Below, piece after piece: positions 27,689-37,859 of a DNA stretch of 64,000 nucleotides. Position 1 is the first letter of the stretch. Every line of letters starts with the position of its first letter. The notes under the pieces are model-generated. The model was not told where the DNA came from. It did no database searches and saw nothing but the letters and a program-made list of their open reading frames with translations. The stretch comes from Microglena sp. YARC. Its lineage: Eukaryota > Chlorophyta > Chlorophyceae > Chlamydomonadales > Chlamydomonadaceae. The stretch is from NCBI GenBank assembly GCA_022414725.1, contig CM039462.1:1822900-1886899 (forward strand), written 5' to 3'. The translations under genes were made by a program, and so were the position numbers.

Positions 27689-30037
27689 TCAACAACACGC
27701 ATCCCTGCAAAATGGAAGCGGTCTCCCTTGACCCAACAGTTCCATGCAGTGCAGCCTTGCGATTGTGAGAGCAGAGGAGCGGTCCCGGTCCGAGTAAGTG
27801 CTGATTTCTGGAGAGAATCGCAGTCCTCGTACCTCAGGGTACCGCTTGATCGAGTTGTTGTCGACAAGAGAGGGGGCTAAGCCACCCCTCCTGTGTTTTT
27901 CTTGGATTTTTTTACGTGTGCAGTACACCCTCACCGCCAACTGGTCGCGATAAGAGACCTTTGGAGTCTCCTTCAATGGGGTGTGACCCAACAACTCGTA
28001 ACCTAGACGAATCTGCCCTTCCGTGGTTATTTGGACACTTGGAATTTTGTAAACACATTCCTTCTTGGCACCGGTTTCCCAAGACATGAGAGTCGTCTTG
28101 AACTCATCTGTCACATGAACCTCCTCTTTGAAGAGGCGCTTGCAGGAAGCGAACATAGATCCCGTAGGCACAGCTACCTCTCCTGGTCCGGTAGCCTTCA
28201 GCTTCGTGATTGCAGAACCATATGCTACGCGAACCCTCAGGTCAGGATGATCCAACTTCATGTTGCGCTTGATCCCTGCCCAAAATGAGTCCATAGCCTT
28301 GCGCTTGCCAATGTACCTCTGAAAGTTGTCTCGGGATTCTCTGCGACGGAGTGCCATCCTCCACCACTCGTCGGAAAACGTAGCGTAATTTTTCAAGTAA
28401 GCCGAGATATCATCCTTCCTGGATGTACTCAACGCTGCTCCATTTTCACGAAGAGACTCCCATCTAGGAATCATGTCTAAGAAACGTTTTTCTTGCTGTT
28501 TTTTCTGTTTCTTGATACCAGACTTGTGGTAAAAAGCTCCGCGTGTAAGCTTCCATGTCTTGCTTTTGTCGTCTGCCAGATACGTGACTGTAGCGATGTT
28601 GCTCCTACCAGGATCCACACCCAGAACGACGATACCCATATCGGGCAATGTCGTTTTGAGTTTATGGTCATACTGTTCTGAGACGCTCATACCTTCATCG
28701 TCACGAGACCTCTTACTTGTCTTCTTCATATCGGATACACGAACCTGTACTGTCTTGCTGTACTGCATGCTCAATGAGACTCCGTCAGTACAGATGGTAC
28801 AATCGAACACCCACCCCGTCTTGACAGGTGGTTTCTTGAAGAAGGAACCTGCGACTGTTTTTCGGGCGTTCACGAGCGTGTCATACCTACCCTTTGCATG
28901 TCTGTACTCGTTAGGTGCCTTGATATCCTTAACGTCAGCATCGTAGTTCTGTTGGGCCAACTTGTATGCCTCCCATTCACCAGGACCACATGATTTTTTC
29001 TTCTTAAATGCAGGCTTCAGAGGCAACATGAAGCGGTCGGGATCCTTTACATTTTTCCACTCTGAAAGCTCGACGATGTTAGGGTCTTTGGGGAACACGT
29101 GCCTGAACAGGTTCACGAGGGTCTTCATGTCAAGGCGGACATGCGCCCGTTGGACATTAAAGATGGGCATCAACCGGATACAACGTGCACCAATAGCCTC
29201 CAACCGTGTCTGCATCCAATAATTGAACCGGACCATGGTCGGGAAGTCCATGTCTTTGCCATAGTCATCATAAAGTCGACTTCCATCTGGAACTTTTAGC
29301 CTGACTCGAACTTCACGGACATACTCCTGAACAGACTCTGGCCAAGATTCCATCTCCTGTATTTCTTGTTGGATAACCCTCATCACATCGTACACACGGA
29401 TGGTCTTCGGAGCTCCCAGTGCATTCAAAGTAGCCTTAGTGAGGCGGGTCAGACGAGGTACCAAAAAAACCCATGCGTTGTTCGACACGACAGTGCTCAA
29501 TGTGTGACCGGCATAGTTCAAAACCTGGTCGAAATAGATAGGGTAGGAGTTGATGTAGTCAGGGTCATCGCTACCAAGCACCTTTCCGATTACGTCTTTA
29601 ACGGATTCGTATGATATTCTATTCTCTTCATCTGGAAAGACGCCGTCAACTCCGATCCTTAGCCAATCCTTCCAGTAGGTATCCTTCATATCGTACATAT
29701 TAGGAATCGGCAGGTCGCCCTCCATGAGCCTCGTGACATGGAAGGTCAGCACCAGACTGGAACGCCGCAACATGCGGCTCGCCACATTGACGAGCTGATC
29801 CACATGCCCCCTGAACTTACCAAATTCTTCATCGTCAAGACTCATTGCCTTCTTCAGGGCGCATTTCACGACGCACATCTTTTCCACCGTCTTGTACTCT
29901 GGAGGGGGTCTGGCGATGAGATCATTGTCTTCGCATAAACGGACAATATCGTCCTTCTTGTCCTTTGAGGAGTATGCTACTTCGGCCAATTTTAGTAGCT
30001 CCTTCAATTTCGCGACTGTCGGAGGTTTCGTTGCCAT
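27689..30037 (-). CDS. Fanzor (eukaryotic TnpB-like RNA-guided nuclease), 782 aa
   Basis: ATG at 30037; upstream in-frame codons overlap the transposase. The large N-terminal part is helical and basic. RuvC motif I is at about residues 472-484 (VLGVDPGRSNIATVTY, likely catalytic Asp in VDPG). A middle region carries DNFQRYIGKRKAMDSFWAGI and VRVAYGSAIT, a conserved Fanzor block. The C-terminus has RGLRFSPEIS and YSDRDRSSALTIARLH, the RuvC III region with acidic residues near 750-752. Length fits Fanzor1. The CPxC-type zinc pair often found before the last motif is absent (SPEI instead), as in the relic at 20 kb, so this may be a lineage trait. Frame is intact throughout, unlike most mobile genes here. 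Confidence 0.9.
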   Translation of the reverse strand: MATKPPTVAKLKELLKLAEVAYSSKDKKDDIVRLCEDNDLIARPPPEYKTVEKMCVVKCALKKAMSLDDEEFGKFRGHVDQLVNVASRMLRRSSLVLTFHVTRLMEGDLPIPNMYDMKDTYWKDWLRIGVDGVFPDEENRISYESVKDVIGKVLGSDDPDYINSYPIYFDQVLNYAGHTLSTVVSNNAWVFLVPRLTRLTKATLNALGAPKTIRVYDVMRVIQQEIQEMESWPESVQEYVREVRVRLKVPDGSRLYDDYGKDMDFPTMVRFNYWMQTRLEAIGARCIRLMPIFNVQRAHVRLDMKTLVNLFRHVFPKDPNIVELSEWKNVKDPDRFMLPLKPAFKKKKSCGPGEWEAYKLAQQNYDADVKDIKAPNEYRHAKGRYDTLVNARKTVAGSFFKKPPVKTGWVFDCTICTDGVSLSMQYSKTVQVRVSDMKKTSKRSRDDEGMSVSEQYDHKLKTTLPDMGIVVLGVDPGRSNIATVTYLADDKSKTWKLTRGAFYHKSGIKKQKKQQEKRFLDMIPRWESLRENGAALSTSRKDDISAYLKNYATFSDEWWRMALRRRESRDNFQRYIGKRKAMDSFWAGIKRNMKLDHPDLRVRVAYGSAITKLKATGPGEVAVPTGSMFASCKRLFKEEVHVTDEFKTTLMSWETGAKKECVYKIPSVQITTEGQIRLGYELLGHTPLKETPKVSYRDQLAVRVYCTRKKIQEKHRRGGLAPSLVDNNSIKRYPEVRGLRFSPEISTYSDRDRSSALTIARLHCMELLGQGRPLPFCRDACC

Positions 30038-30066
30038 CTTACATAATTTGTACATCACAGAACTCT

Positions 30067-30585
30067 TTATACAAACATCACATACGTGTTCCATACGTGG
30101 TCAAAACAAACCATAATGATTTGATCAGTGAGGTTGCTGAATGCTAAGGAAATCATATCAGACACGTGCGTCTTTGTATCGTTTGGTATATAGTTCAATC
30201 GACGAAAGTCCTTCTTCACCTTAGCGAAGCACAGCTCAATAGCATTGAATTCTGGACTGTAAGGAGGAGTGTAACAAATATTTATGGGGCTTCTGGGGAC
30301 CAAGTTCTTATGGATACTGGCGTTGTCCATTATTACTACTGAATTATTGCACAAACTCAATGAGTCAATAAATGCAGCGAAGTCCGTCTTCTTCACAGAT
30401 CCTTTCTTCACAACGAACTCCTTCCTACCATCTGAAAAAACTGCTATCAACAAACTATGGTGTACCCACCCACCAGTAGTTTTAACGATAACAGGTTTTC
30501 CTACAGGGGAATACCCATAATGTGGCTTGAGACGCTCACTAAACCCACATTCGTCAACTGATACTAAAATTTTCTGATATATGTT
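30067..30585 (-). pseudogene. DDE transposase, N-terminus missing
   Basis: Open from 30,585 with no start codon. Visible catalytic core: first Asp in ILVSVDECGFSERL, second in VVIMDNASIHKN, Glu in YSPEFNAIELCFAKVKKDF, i.e. all three acids of a Tc1/mariner/IS630 DDE domain. The 5' end of the element joins directly to the catalytic core, so the DNA-binding N-terminus (present as MYDIAVRK... elsewhere) is deleted. Its last 28 bases overlap the open frame of the downstream Fanzor. Confidence 0.8.
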
Positions 30586-30610
30586 TCATTTTACTATTCC
30601 GCCGACTGTA

Positions 30611-30700
30611 GGTAATTTCGAGAGTGTCCATTGAAGGACCAGCCTCACTTAAGCGATCGCCTCTTCCCCAGTACCATTTTACTGTTCCGCCGACTGTATC
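30611..30700. mobile_element. Further TcF fragments
   Basis: 30,613-30,672 repeats the TcF internal block (AAGCGATCGCCTCTTCCCC and GTCCATTGAAGGACCAGCC), and 30,676-30,698 is another TcF 5' end (TTTTACTGTTCCGCCGACTG). Together they form a scrap of a second TcF copy beside the first and border the LRR gene. Confidence 0.65.
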
Positions 30701-31922
30701 GATCTCTTTGATGTGCTGTCCAAGTGCGTCAAAGCAGTTAGGTCTGACAGAGGTGTCAGGTTGTCCACGTATGTGGACGATATGTTCAGGTGCGTCAACG
30801 AAGTGAGGCGGGACAGCGGTGATATGTCTTCCACGGTGGTGTGCGATATGTCCAGGTGCGTCAACGAAGTGAGGCGGGACAGCGGTGATATGTCTTCGAG
30901 CTTATAAGCGATGTGTGAAATGTCGAGGTGAACCAACGAAGTGAGGCCGGACAGCGGTGATATGTCGTTGTTCAATGAGTTGTGCAATAGGTTAAGGTGA
31001 ACCAACGAAGTGAGGCCGGACAGAGGTGATAGGTAGGCACAGCATTTGCTCGACATGTCCAGGTGAATCAACGAAGTTAGACAGGACAAGGGTGATATAT
31101 CGTCCACGGAGCTGTGCGATATGTCCAAGTGAACCAACGAAGTTAGACAGTACAACGGTGATTATCGTCCACGTCGGTGCTCGATATGTCCAAGTGAACC
31201 AACGAAGTTAGACCGGACAGAGGTGTCAGGTCTTGGAGATCTTCGATTTCCGAAATGTCCAAGTGCGTCAACGCAGATAGGTCTGACAGAGGTGTCAGGT
31301 TGACCGCTAAGGTGTACGACATGTTGAGATGAACCAACGAATTGAGGAAGGACAGAGAAGATATGTTGCGCACGCCGGTGTGATGGATGTCCAGGTGAAC
31401 CAACGAAGTTAGACAGGACAACGGTGATATATTGCGCACGTCGGTGTAATTGATGTCCAGGTGGACCAACGAAGTTCGACAGGACAACGGTGATATATAG
31501 ACCACGTCGGTGTAATTCATGTCCAGGTGAACCAACGAAGTTAGAACGGACAGAGGTGTCAGGTCTTCGATCTCTTCGATTTCCGAAATGCCCAAGTGCG
31601 TCAACGCAGATAGGTCTGACAGAGGTGTCAGATTGTTCACGTCGGTACACGAGATGTTAAGGTTCGTAAAACCAGTTGTTAGGTCGGAAAGAGGTGCGAG
31701 GTATATATGTGGGGATATTTTCAACTCTTGGAGACTGCAAAGGCGTGCGACGGAGTCCAAACTTTCGTAATGGCTTATGTGGATCCCTGTGAAACACCGG
31801 GGTGCGACGCATCTCCACTGTTTGCAAACGAGAACCACTTGTTTGAGGTGGAAGTCGTTAGAAATCGCATTGGAGAAAATGATCTCCAGGACATCTTCAG
31901 GGATGTCGGCGAAGGAACTCAT
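30679..31922 (-). pseudogene. F-box / LRR protein with one frameshift
   Basis: ATG at 31922. F-box at the N-terminus (FADIPEDVLEIIFSNAIS, KQWRCVAPRC), then LRRs of 22-24 residues with core LTSLVHLDISSTDV. The first frame stops at 31,143, and the repeats continue in another frame from 31,155 down to 30,679. Comparison with neighbouring repeats suggests one base missing around 31,155 (GGTGATTATCG against GGTGATATATCG). The final residues (SIQSAEQ) and stop come from a TcF end. Otherwise the architecture matches the other F-box/LRR loci. Confidence 0.75.
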
Positions 31923-32007
31923 ATTAAATTGATTCGTTTTTTTTTTCTATTTTCAGCTACTGGATATAAATTGCGATCAAATACTGTGAAGTGTGCTGGC
32001 ACTGAAC

Positions 32008-32110
32008 AATATTGCAACAGTTGTGTTTACACATCAATACAATATTGCAACAGTTGTGTTTACACATCAATACAATATTGCAACAGTTGTGTTTACACAT
32101 CAATACAATA
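32008..32110. repeat. 33-bp tandem repeat, three copies
   Basis: Unit AATATTGCAACAGTTGTGTT plus ACACATCAATAC. Lies between two LRR genes; since the unit is a multiple of three, it makes an open frame on the plus strand that I do not regard as a gene. Confidence 0.8.
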
Positions 32111-32232
32111 TTCCGCCACCGCATCGTGTGTAATGAATGGACAGACGGATGGATTCGACAGTTTTCTGCCGTTTACTGTAGGTTTCTGCAACTGAATCCC
32201 TCTTCCCACTCAACGGGACATTCGAGACTACT

Positions 32233-33503
32233 TTACCGTTTTTCCGTCATTTTCAGATAAATCAACGAAGTGAGCCCGGAAAGCGGTGATATGTCGGCCA
32301 TGTGGAGGTGCGAAATGTCTAGGTGAACCAAAGCAGTGAGGCCGGACAGCGGTGATAAGTCTTCGATCCTGTCTTCGATGTTCGGAATGTAGAGGTGAAG
32401 CAACGAAGTGAGTCTTGACAGCGGTGATATGTTGTCCACACGTGTGTACGACATGTTAAGGTGCGTCAATAAAGTGAGTCCGGACAGAGGTGATATGGTG
32501 TCCACAAGCGTGTTATCCATATCCAGGTGAATCAACGAAGTGAGTCCGGACAGCGGTGATAGGTCGGCAACGTAGATGTGCGCCATGTTCAGGTGCGTCA
32601 ACGAAGTGAGGGCGGATAGTGGTGATATGTCTTCCACTTCGTTGAACGACATATCCAGGTGAAGCAACGAAGTGAGTCCGGACAGAGGTGATAGGTATTC
32701 GCCAGCGGAGGTGTACGACATGTTCAGGTGAACCAACGAGGTAAGGCCGGAAAGCGGTGATATGTATTCCACACGTGTGTAAGGGATGTTAAGGCGAATC
32801 AACGAAGTGAGGCCGGACAGTGGTGATATGTCAAACACGTATGTGTGCTCCATGTTCAGGTGCGTCAACGAAGTGAGTCCGGACAGAGGTGATATGTCTT
32901 CCACTTCGTTGTACGCCATGTCCAGGTTAAGCAACGAAGTGAGTCCGGACAGAGGTGATAGGTCTTCGCCTGCTGAGGTGTACGACATATCCAGATAAAC
33001 CAACGCAGTGAGTCCGGACAGCGGTGATATGTCGAACACGTCTGTGTGCGAAATGTCTAGGTGAACCAACGCAGTGAGGCCGGACAACGGCGATAGGTCT
33101 TCGCCCGCTGAGGTGTACGACATATCCAGATAAACCAACGCAGTGAGTCCGGACAGCGGTGATATGTCAAACACGTCTGTGTGCAAAATGTCTAGGTGAA
33201 CCAACGCAGTGAGGCCGGACAACGGTGATAGGTCTTCGATATTGTCTTCGATCTCCGACATTTTTTGTAGGGTACGTCTTTCCCCCGATTGATACCGATT
33301 TTCAACTCTTCGAGCCTGCAAATGCGTGAGACATAGTCCAAACTTTTATAATGTCTCAGGTGGATCCTTGTGACACACCGGGGTGCGACGCATCTCCACT
33401 GTTTGCTAACGAGAGCCACTTGTTTGAGGTGGCATTCGTTCGAAATCGCATTGGATAGAATGATCTCCAATACATCTTCATTGATTTCGTCAAAAGAACT
33501 CAT
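32233..33503 (-). CDS. F-box / LRR protein, F-box and repeats in different frames
   Basis: ATG at 33503 opens an F-box frame (FDEINEDVLEIILSNAIS, KQWRCVAPRC), which stays open to about 33,192. The LRR array (core LTSLVHLNMSYTSA, DLSPLSG) runs from about 33,240 to 32,233 one frame away and has no ATG of its own before the repeats proper. The switch is a -1 step within the region holding the coding-strand run TACAAAAAATG at about 33,260. The paralogue at 34.9-36.2 kb breaks at the same place, so the break predates their divergence or is used for frameshifting. Confidence 0.7.
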
Positions 33504-33584
33504 TCGTTTGTGTTACTGAAGAATGAATGGTTGTTTACACATCATTCGATGACGAGTGGACGAGAAGTCGCCGCCCGCTACAGT

Positions 33585-33835
33585 CGGCTGAACAGTAAAT
33601 GTACGACATCGCCGTTAGAAAATTGGCGTTAAGAATGGCCGAGGTTTCTGACAGTGTTCCTCCGTTTGCGTGTGTACGTGTACAGTCGGAGATATAATTT
33701 TTTGTGTCAATCACCTGAAGACAGTATCTGTATTGACAAGATCGGTTACAAATCTTGAATTGGTCAACTTTTCAGAATCCCCAAAATATAAGGTGTCCCA
33801 ATATCAAATGTCCCTAGCTGTATGATGACTTGACA
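33585..33835. mobile_element. TcF 5' end, family F-like end and inverted family A end
   Basis: 33,585-33,640: TcF 5' end (CAGTCGGCTGAACAGTAAAT) with the transposase start. 33,683-33,705: family F-like end (TACAGTCGGAGATATAATTT). 33,705-33,827: a family A end in reverse, closing with CAAATGTCCCTAGCTGTATG. Together they fill most of the gap between gene clusters. Confidence 0.7.
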
Positions 33836-34044
33836 GGTTTCTGCAACTTAGTCCCTCTGCCCCGCTCTGCGGGCCCCCCGACCTCTCGCTTGTGCGTGTG
33901 AGAATGTTCCGCATGAGGCTTCGACACTCGTTATAATATAATGTATGATGAGCTTGTTCGTCCAGTAAAGAAAACATACAGGAAAGTGTGTGAGTGATTT
34001 TACATACAGGAAAGTGTGTGAGTGATTTTTTCATCCATCATTCA

Positions 34045-34580
34045 GGGAGGCAGGCAGGAGTTGTTGTTGTACATGTGCAAGGAGATGTATGAGAACTTGC
34101 GGGGCATCGAGGGATTCACTACAGTGCGGTGCCCATGGAGGGTTATTATTTCAGGGGCAATTCATGTGACGAATCAGACAGGCCAGTTGCTGGAAATCCA
34201 GTTGTCACCCCTGAACAATCAACGCGTGCTGGCAAGGCGGAGAATAGATGCAAACTTCAATGTATCTGTTGGAGGTGCAGGAGTCAGGGGCGGAGATGAA
34301 ATGTCATATGATGAAGCAACTAACGCAGAAAAGGTGCACCGGTCTGCCCTTGGCCATGGGATGACCGCGCACCTAGAGTCTCATTCAACCAAGGCCTACT
34401 TGACAGTAATTGCATATTTGCCTTCTTCAGGATCTCAACCACATAGTGGCCGCACATTCAATCTTGTGGAGAATGCCATGGTTTCTCGCAGGCGCGAGTA
34501 TGTCTTTGAACTGAAGCACTACAATGTAGCGTTGGCCCATCACGATAAGCAGGTATATATACAGTCAACGAAATACTAAA
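34045..34580 (+). CDS. Hypothetical exon-like coding segment
   Basis: The open frame begins at a splice-acceptor-like CATCCATCATTCAG and runs without stop to a TcF 3' end at about 34,557, which supplies the last residues (QSTKY). First ATG is 34,073. Near the end GATAAGCAG followed by GTATAT looks like a splice donor at 34,552. Contents are beta-rich (TTVRCPWRVIISGAIHVTNQ) and unrecognised. It reads as one internal exon of an intron-containing gene, with the transposon inserted in its downstream intron. Confidence 0.4.
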
Positions 34581-34880
34581 ATGAAACCGCTTCGTGTACG
34601 GCACACCTTACGGTGTAACCTAATGGTGTAGCAACCCACGGGGCAGTGGAACACCAATACGATTTTGAATCAACAAATTGCAGGATGTTAACGAGAATAT
34701 CGTGGTTCCTTTTTAGATCACGGCTCTCAATCCTGCAGACTCCGTATCGTTCTTTTGTCGGTACTTTCGATAGTGTACATTGAAGGACCAGCCGCACTTA
34801 AGCGATCGCCTCTTCCCAGGTACCGTGGCCCAAAAGAACACGGGGTCTTTGTTGATGTGCAATGCGTCATGTAAGGAGGT
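34557..34880 (-). mobile_element. TcF 3' end, long fragment
   Basis: Begins with TACAGTCAACGAAATACTAA at the left and extends through the structured block (ACACCTTACGGTGTAACC, GGGGCAGTGGAACACC) and the internal block (AAGCGATCGCCTCTTCCCAG) to about 34,850. The minus-strand ORF inside is the counterpart of the one at 2,525. Confidence 0.75.
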
Positions 34881-36170
34881 TCACGAAACCGCATCCTCCT
34901 TGCGTGCCACCGCATCCTCCTTGCGTGCAGACGCATAACGAAGTGAGGCCTGACAGCTGTGATATGTCGTCCACAAGTGTGTTCGAAATGTCGAGGTGAA
35001 GCAACGCAGTTAGTCCGGACAGTGGTGATATGTCGTCCACACGTGTGGATGACGACATGTTCAGGTGAACCAACGAAGCGAGGCCGGACAGCGGTGATAG
35101 GTCGGTCACGTAGGTGTACGATATGTCCAGGTGAACCAACGAAGTGAGTCCGGACAGCTGTGATATGCCGTCCACCATGTGGGTGTATTCCATGTTCAGG
35201 TGAATCAATGAAGTGAGGCCGGACAGCGGTGATATGCCGCCCACGTCGTTGTACGATATATCCAGATGAACCAACGAATTGAGGCAGGACAGTGGTGATA
35301 TGTCGTCCACTCGTGTGGACGACATGTTCAGGTGAACCAACGAAGTGAGTCCGGACAGCGGTGATATATCGTCCACCATGTGGGTGTACTCCATGTTCAG
35401 GTGAATCAATGAAGTGAGGCCGGACAGCGGTGATACGTCGCCCACGTTGTTGTACGATATATCTAGATGAACCAACGAAGTGAGGCAGGACAGTAGTGAT
35501 ATGTCGTCCACACGTGTGGACGATATGTTCAGGTGAACCAACGAAGTGAGGCCTGACAGCTGTGATATGTCGTCCACCATGTGGGTGTACTCCATGTTCA
35601 GGTGAATCAATGAAGTGAGGCAGGACAGTGGTGATATGTCGTCCACACGTGTGGACGACATGTTCAGGTGAACCAATGAAGTGAGGCCGGACAGCAGTGA
35701 TATGTCGGTCACGTAGGTGTACGAAATTTCGAGGTGAAGCAACGCAGTGAGTCCGGACAGTGGTGATATGTCGTCCACACGTGTGGACGACATGTTCAGG
35801 TGAACCAACGAAGCGAGGCCGGACAGAGGTGATATGTCGGTCACGTAGGTGTACGATATGTCCAGGTGAACCAACGAAGTGAGTCCGTACAGAGGTGATA
35901 TGTCGAGCACGTCTTCGATTTCCGACCTTTTTCGTAGGGTACGTCTTTCCCCCGATTGATACAGATTTTCAACTCTTGGAGCCTGCAAATGCGTGAGACG
36001 TAGTCCAAACTTTTATAAAGTCTTATGTGGATCCTTGTGACACACCGGAGTGCGACGCATCTCCACTGTTTGCAAACGAGAACCACTTGTTTGAGGTGGC
36101 ATTCGTTCGAAATCGCATTGGATAGAATGATCTCCAATACATCTCCATTGATTTCGTCAAAGGAACTCAT
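34867..36170 (-). CDS. F-box / LRR protein, F-box and repeats in different frames
   Basis: ATG at 36170; F-box (FDEINGDVLEIILSNAIS, KQWRCVALRC) open to 35,841. LRRs (core LTSLVHLNMSSTRVDDISPL) read from about 35,930 to 34,867 in the -1 frame with only a TTG at their upstream limit, so no independent start is seen. The shift region contains TACGAAAAAGG on the coding strand, in the same place as in the paralogue at 33.26 kb. About 16 repeats. The C-terminal tail (VCTQGGCGGTQGGCG) comes from a short non-LRR repeat. Antisense ORFs are shadows. Confidence 0.7.
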
Positions 36171-36400
36171 GGAAAATTAAATTGAATCGTTTCTGTCACT
36201 GAAGAATGAATGGTTGTTTACACTTCATTCGATGACGAGTGGACGAGAAGTCGCCGTGACCCTTTCAATTATTAAAGGGTTGCAACAGTTGTTCCATGAT
36301 AAAAAAAAATTGACGCATTTTGAAAACACAACAACAACAACAACAACTTATAAACCCAAATATCTCCTCTCTCCCCCTCGTTTCCCCAAATATTTTTGTC

Positions 36401-37282
36401 ATGTCTACCATGTCTGCCCAGATCACTGCGTTTGTCGATACAACAAATATCTTCGACGTCGTCCAGAAGAAGGACCGAAAGAAGATATCCCAAAACGTCA
36501 CCGTCCCTCATTTGAAGGGCATTTGCAACGTTATCATTTCCTTGACCAGCGTGCCTAAGTGCCTCGCCGACTCTGTCGGCACAATGAAGATTGCGCACAG
36601 AAAGTTTATCCAAGATTCCCCGAAAGGGGAGAAGGGGCCTCTCCATGCCATGTTGCTACCAGTTGCAGTCGCTACTGCGGCTGCCCAAGATGCTGCTGCT
36701 TCTACTTCACCCTGCTGCTTATACTTAATCGATGCCATTGCTGTCGCCCTCCCAGAGGACGACGAATCCACCGAGGACGTTGGCACGGGGTCCGGCGGTA
36801 GCGGTAAGCGCCCCCGCGCCACGGTTTCACCCTCTGGGGCTCCGGCTGCTACTGCTTCTACTGCTTCTACTGCTTCTACTACTTTTCCTGCTCCTGCCCT
36901 CTCTAGTGGTACCGCCACGTCTGCTGGCGCGTTCTCCACGGGCTCCCCCTCCTCCTCCTTGGCCTCCGGGCGGGTTGGACGCGGGGCCCCGCTGAAGAAC
37001 GACCTGCAGGTTGGTGCCAATATAGGTGCATTTACCATAGTGGGGTATTCCCCCACCCTGGGCTGCACTGCTGTCACCACTAAAGGCAACCCTTGCAGCC
37101 GCCGTCAGGTTACCGTTTGCACCCCTGGTGAATCCCCCTTCACCCTGGGCACGTGCGCGCACCTCGCGTGCATGAAACAGACTCCCTCACAGCGTGAGGC
37201 GTACCTCGCCACCAAGCGAGCTACGCTCGACGAGCTTGAAATTGAGCTTCGCTCCATGTCCCTCGTCTTCCAGCCGCTTTAG
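36401..37282 (+). CDS. Hypothetical protein with Cys/His C-terminal motif, 293 aa
   Basis: The ATG at 36401 is preferred over the longer frame that runs through a CAA/AAC tract. The N-terminal domain (residues 1-75) is compact and unrecognised. A Thr/Ser/Ala/Pro-rich linker follows, then a C-terminal domain whose spacing GCTAVTTKGNPCSRR ... CTPG ... GTCAHLACM fits a small metal-binding knot of the kind seen in proteins of several large DNA viruses (C-x-A-x-T-K-x-G-x-x-C ... C-x-x-H). Function unknown. GC-rich third positions set it apart from its neighbours. Confidence 0.55.
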   Translation: MSTMSAQITAFVDTTNIFDVVQKKDRKKISQNVTVPHLKGICNVIISLTSVPKCLADSVGTMKIAHRKFIQDSPKGEKGPLHAMLLPVAVATAAAQDAAASTSPCCLYLIDAIAVALPEDDESTEDVGTGSGGSGKRPRATVSPSGAPAATASTASTASTTFPAPALSSGTATSAGAFSTGSPSSSLASGRVGRGAPLKNDLQVGANIGAFTIVGYSPTLGCTAVTTKGNPCSRRQVTVCTPGESPFTLGTCAHLACMKQTPSQREAYLATKRATLDELEIELRSMSLVFQPL

Positions 37283-37375
37283 TTATATAGTCTATAGTTA
37301 TATACTCAGTTAGTAAAACCTCTATTTTTTTCTTCCCGAGTGACCGTGACAACGATGGGACCGTTTTTGTTCTTC

Positions 37376-37485
37376 CCGTTGAATTTAAGCTACCCGTATA
37401 TCCTTGAACCTATGAATTTCTTATTACACATCCGGGGTCGGGGGGACCAGTAGTAAGAAAGACAATGAATCCCCAAAATACAAGA
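37376..37485 (+). mobile_element. Family E repeat end
   Basis: TTGAATTTAAGCTACCCGTA, then AACCTATGAATTTCTTATTA and the GTCGGGGGGACCAGTAGTAA block. It is the inverted counterpart of 45,535-45,630 and shorter copies at 58.61, 60.03 and 61.15 kb. I cannot see an internal gene or paired end. Confidence 0.6.
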
Positions 37486-37565
37486 TGTTAAAAGTAGTAG
37501 TATTTCACCGGCGCCGTAAAGCTCCCACTTATTCTACAGCGTAACCATATATTACTCCTTGCAGG

Positions 37566-37859
37566 ATGACAATCGCCATGATTACCAGATTGTTTGAGTA
37601 TGATGATTCGTACGAATTCTTTGGTGTTCACAACAAGTGCTCAAGGGACGGTTTCGAATTCCACGAGGTGTGGGTGCCCGGATTGTCATCCGTCATTGGT
37701 GGTGAGGAGACAGTGGATGAAGCGATTGCAGAAGCTGCAGTGATGCTGACAATCATTCTTACGGGGATGCAATCCCATGGAAAGGTCATACCGGGACCGC
37801 TGAGCCAGGAATCGGTGAAACAACGTGGTTTGATGGATGAGAAAGTTCTGATGGACTGA
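37566..37859 (+). CDS. HicB-like protein, 97 aa (open beyond a TGA)
   Basis: ATG at 37566. Pattern matches the HicB/UPF0150 fold: a strand pair (RLFEYDDSYEFFGV, FEFHEVWVPGLSSVIGG), the helix ETVDEAIAEAAVMLTIILTG, and the closing strand GKVIPGP. HicB proteins are antitoxins of HicA mRNA interferases in prokaryotes; no HicA-like frame is seen here. After the TGA at 37,857 the same frame stays open for 45 more codons of protein-like composition (LSEQELANLEDEAREIWATL) to a TAG at 37,995. The gene may therefore be longer, with a read-through or a nonsense mutation. Confidence 0.6.
   Translation: MTIAMITRLFEYDDSYEFFGVHNKCSRDGFEFHEVWVPGLSSVIGGEETVDEAIAEAAVMLTIILTGMQSHGKVIPGPLSQESVKQRGLMDEKVLMD

Larger units (their letters stand above)
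27567..30610 (-). mobile_element. TcF: Tc1/mariner-type transposon carrying a Fanzor
   Basis: About 3.04 kb between TA dinucleotides at 27,567-27,568 and 30,609-30,610. The two ends are imperfect inverted repeats: TACACTCGACGGAATACTAA at the left, and at the right the complement of TACAGTCGGCGGAATAGTAA, followed in both by AATGAAAC. On the minus strand the order is a 5'-truncated DDE transposase, a Fanzor starting just after it, a 116-base untranslated right end, then the terminal repeat. The TA flanks and the DDE core fit the Tc1/mariner class. Confidence 0.85.

Noticed and set aside
32012..32260. Small Cys-rich or His-rich protein
   Set aside because: Comes from the 33-bp tandem repeat and has no start outside it.
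36508..37089. 193-codon minus-strand frame
   Set aside because: Antisense of the GC-rich linker of the 36.4 kb gene; no independent support.
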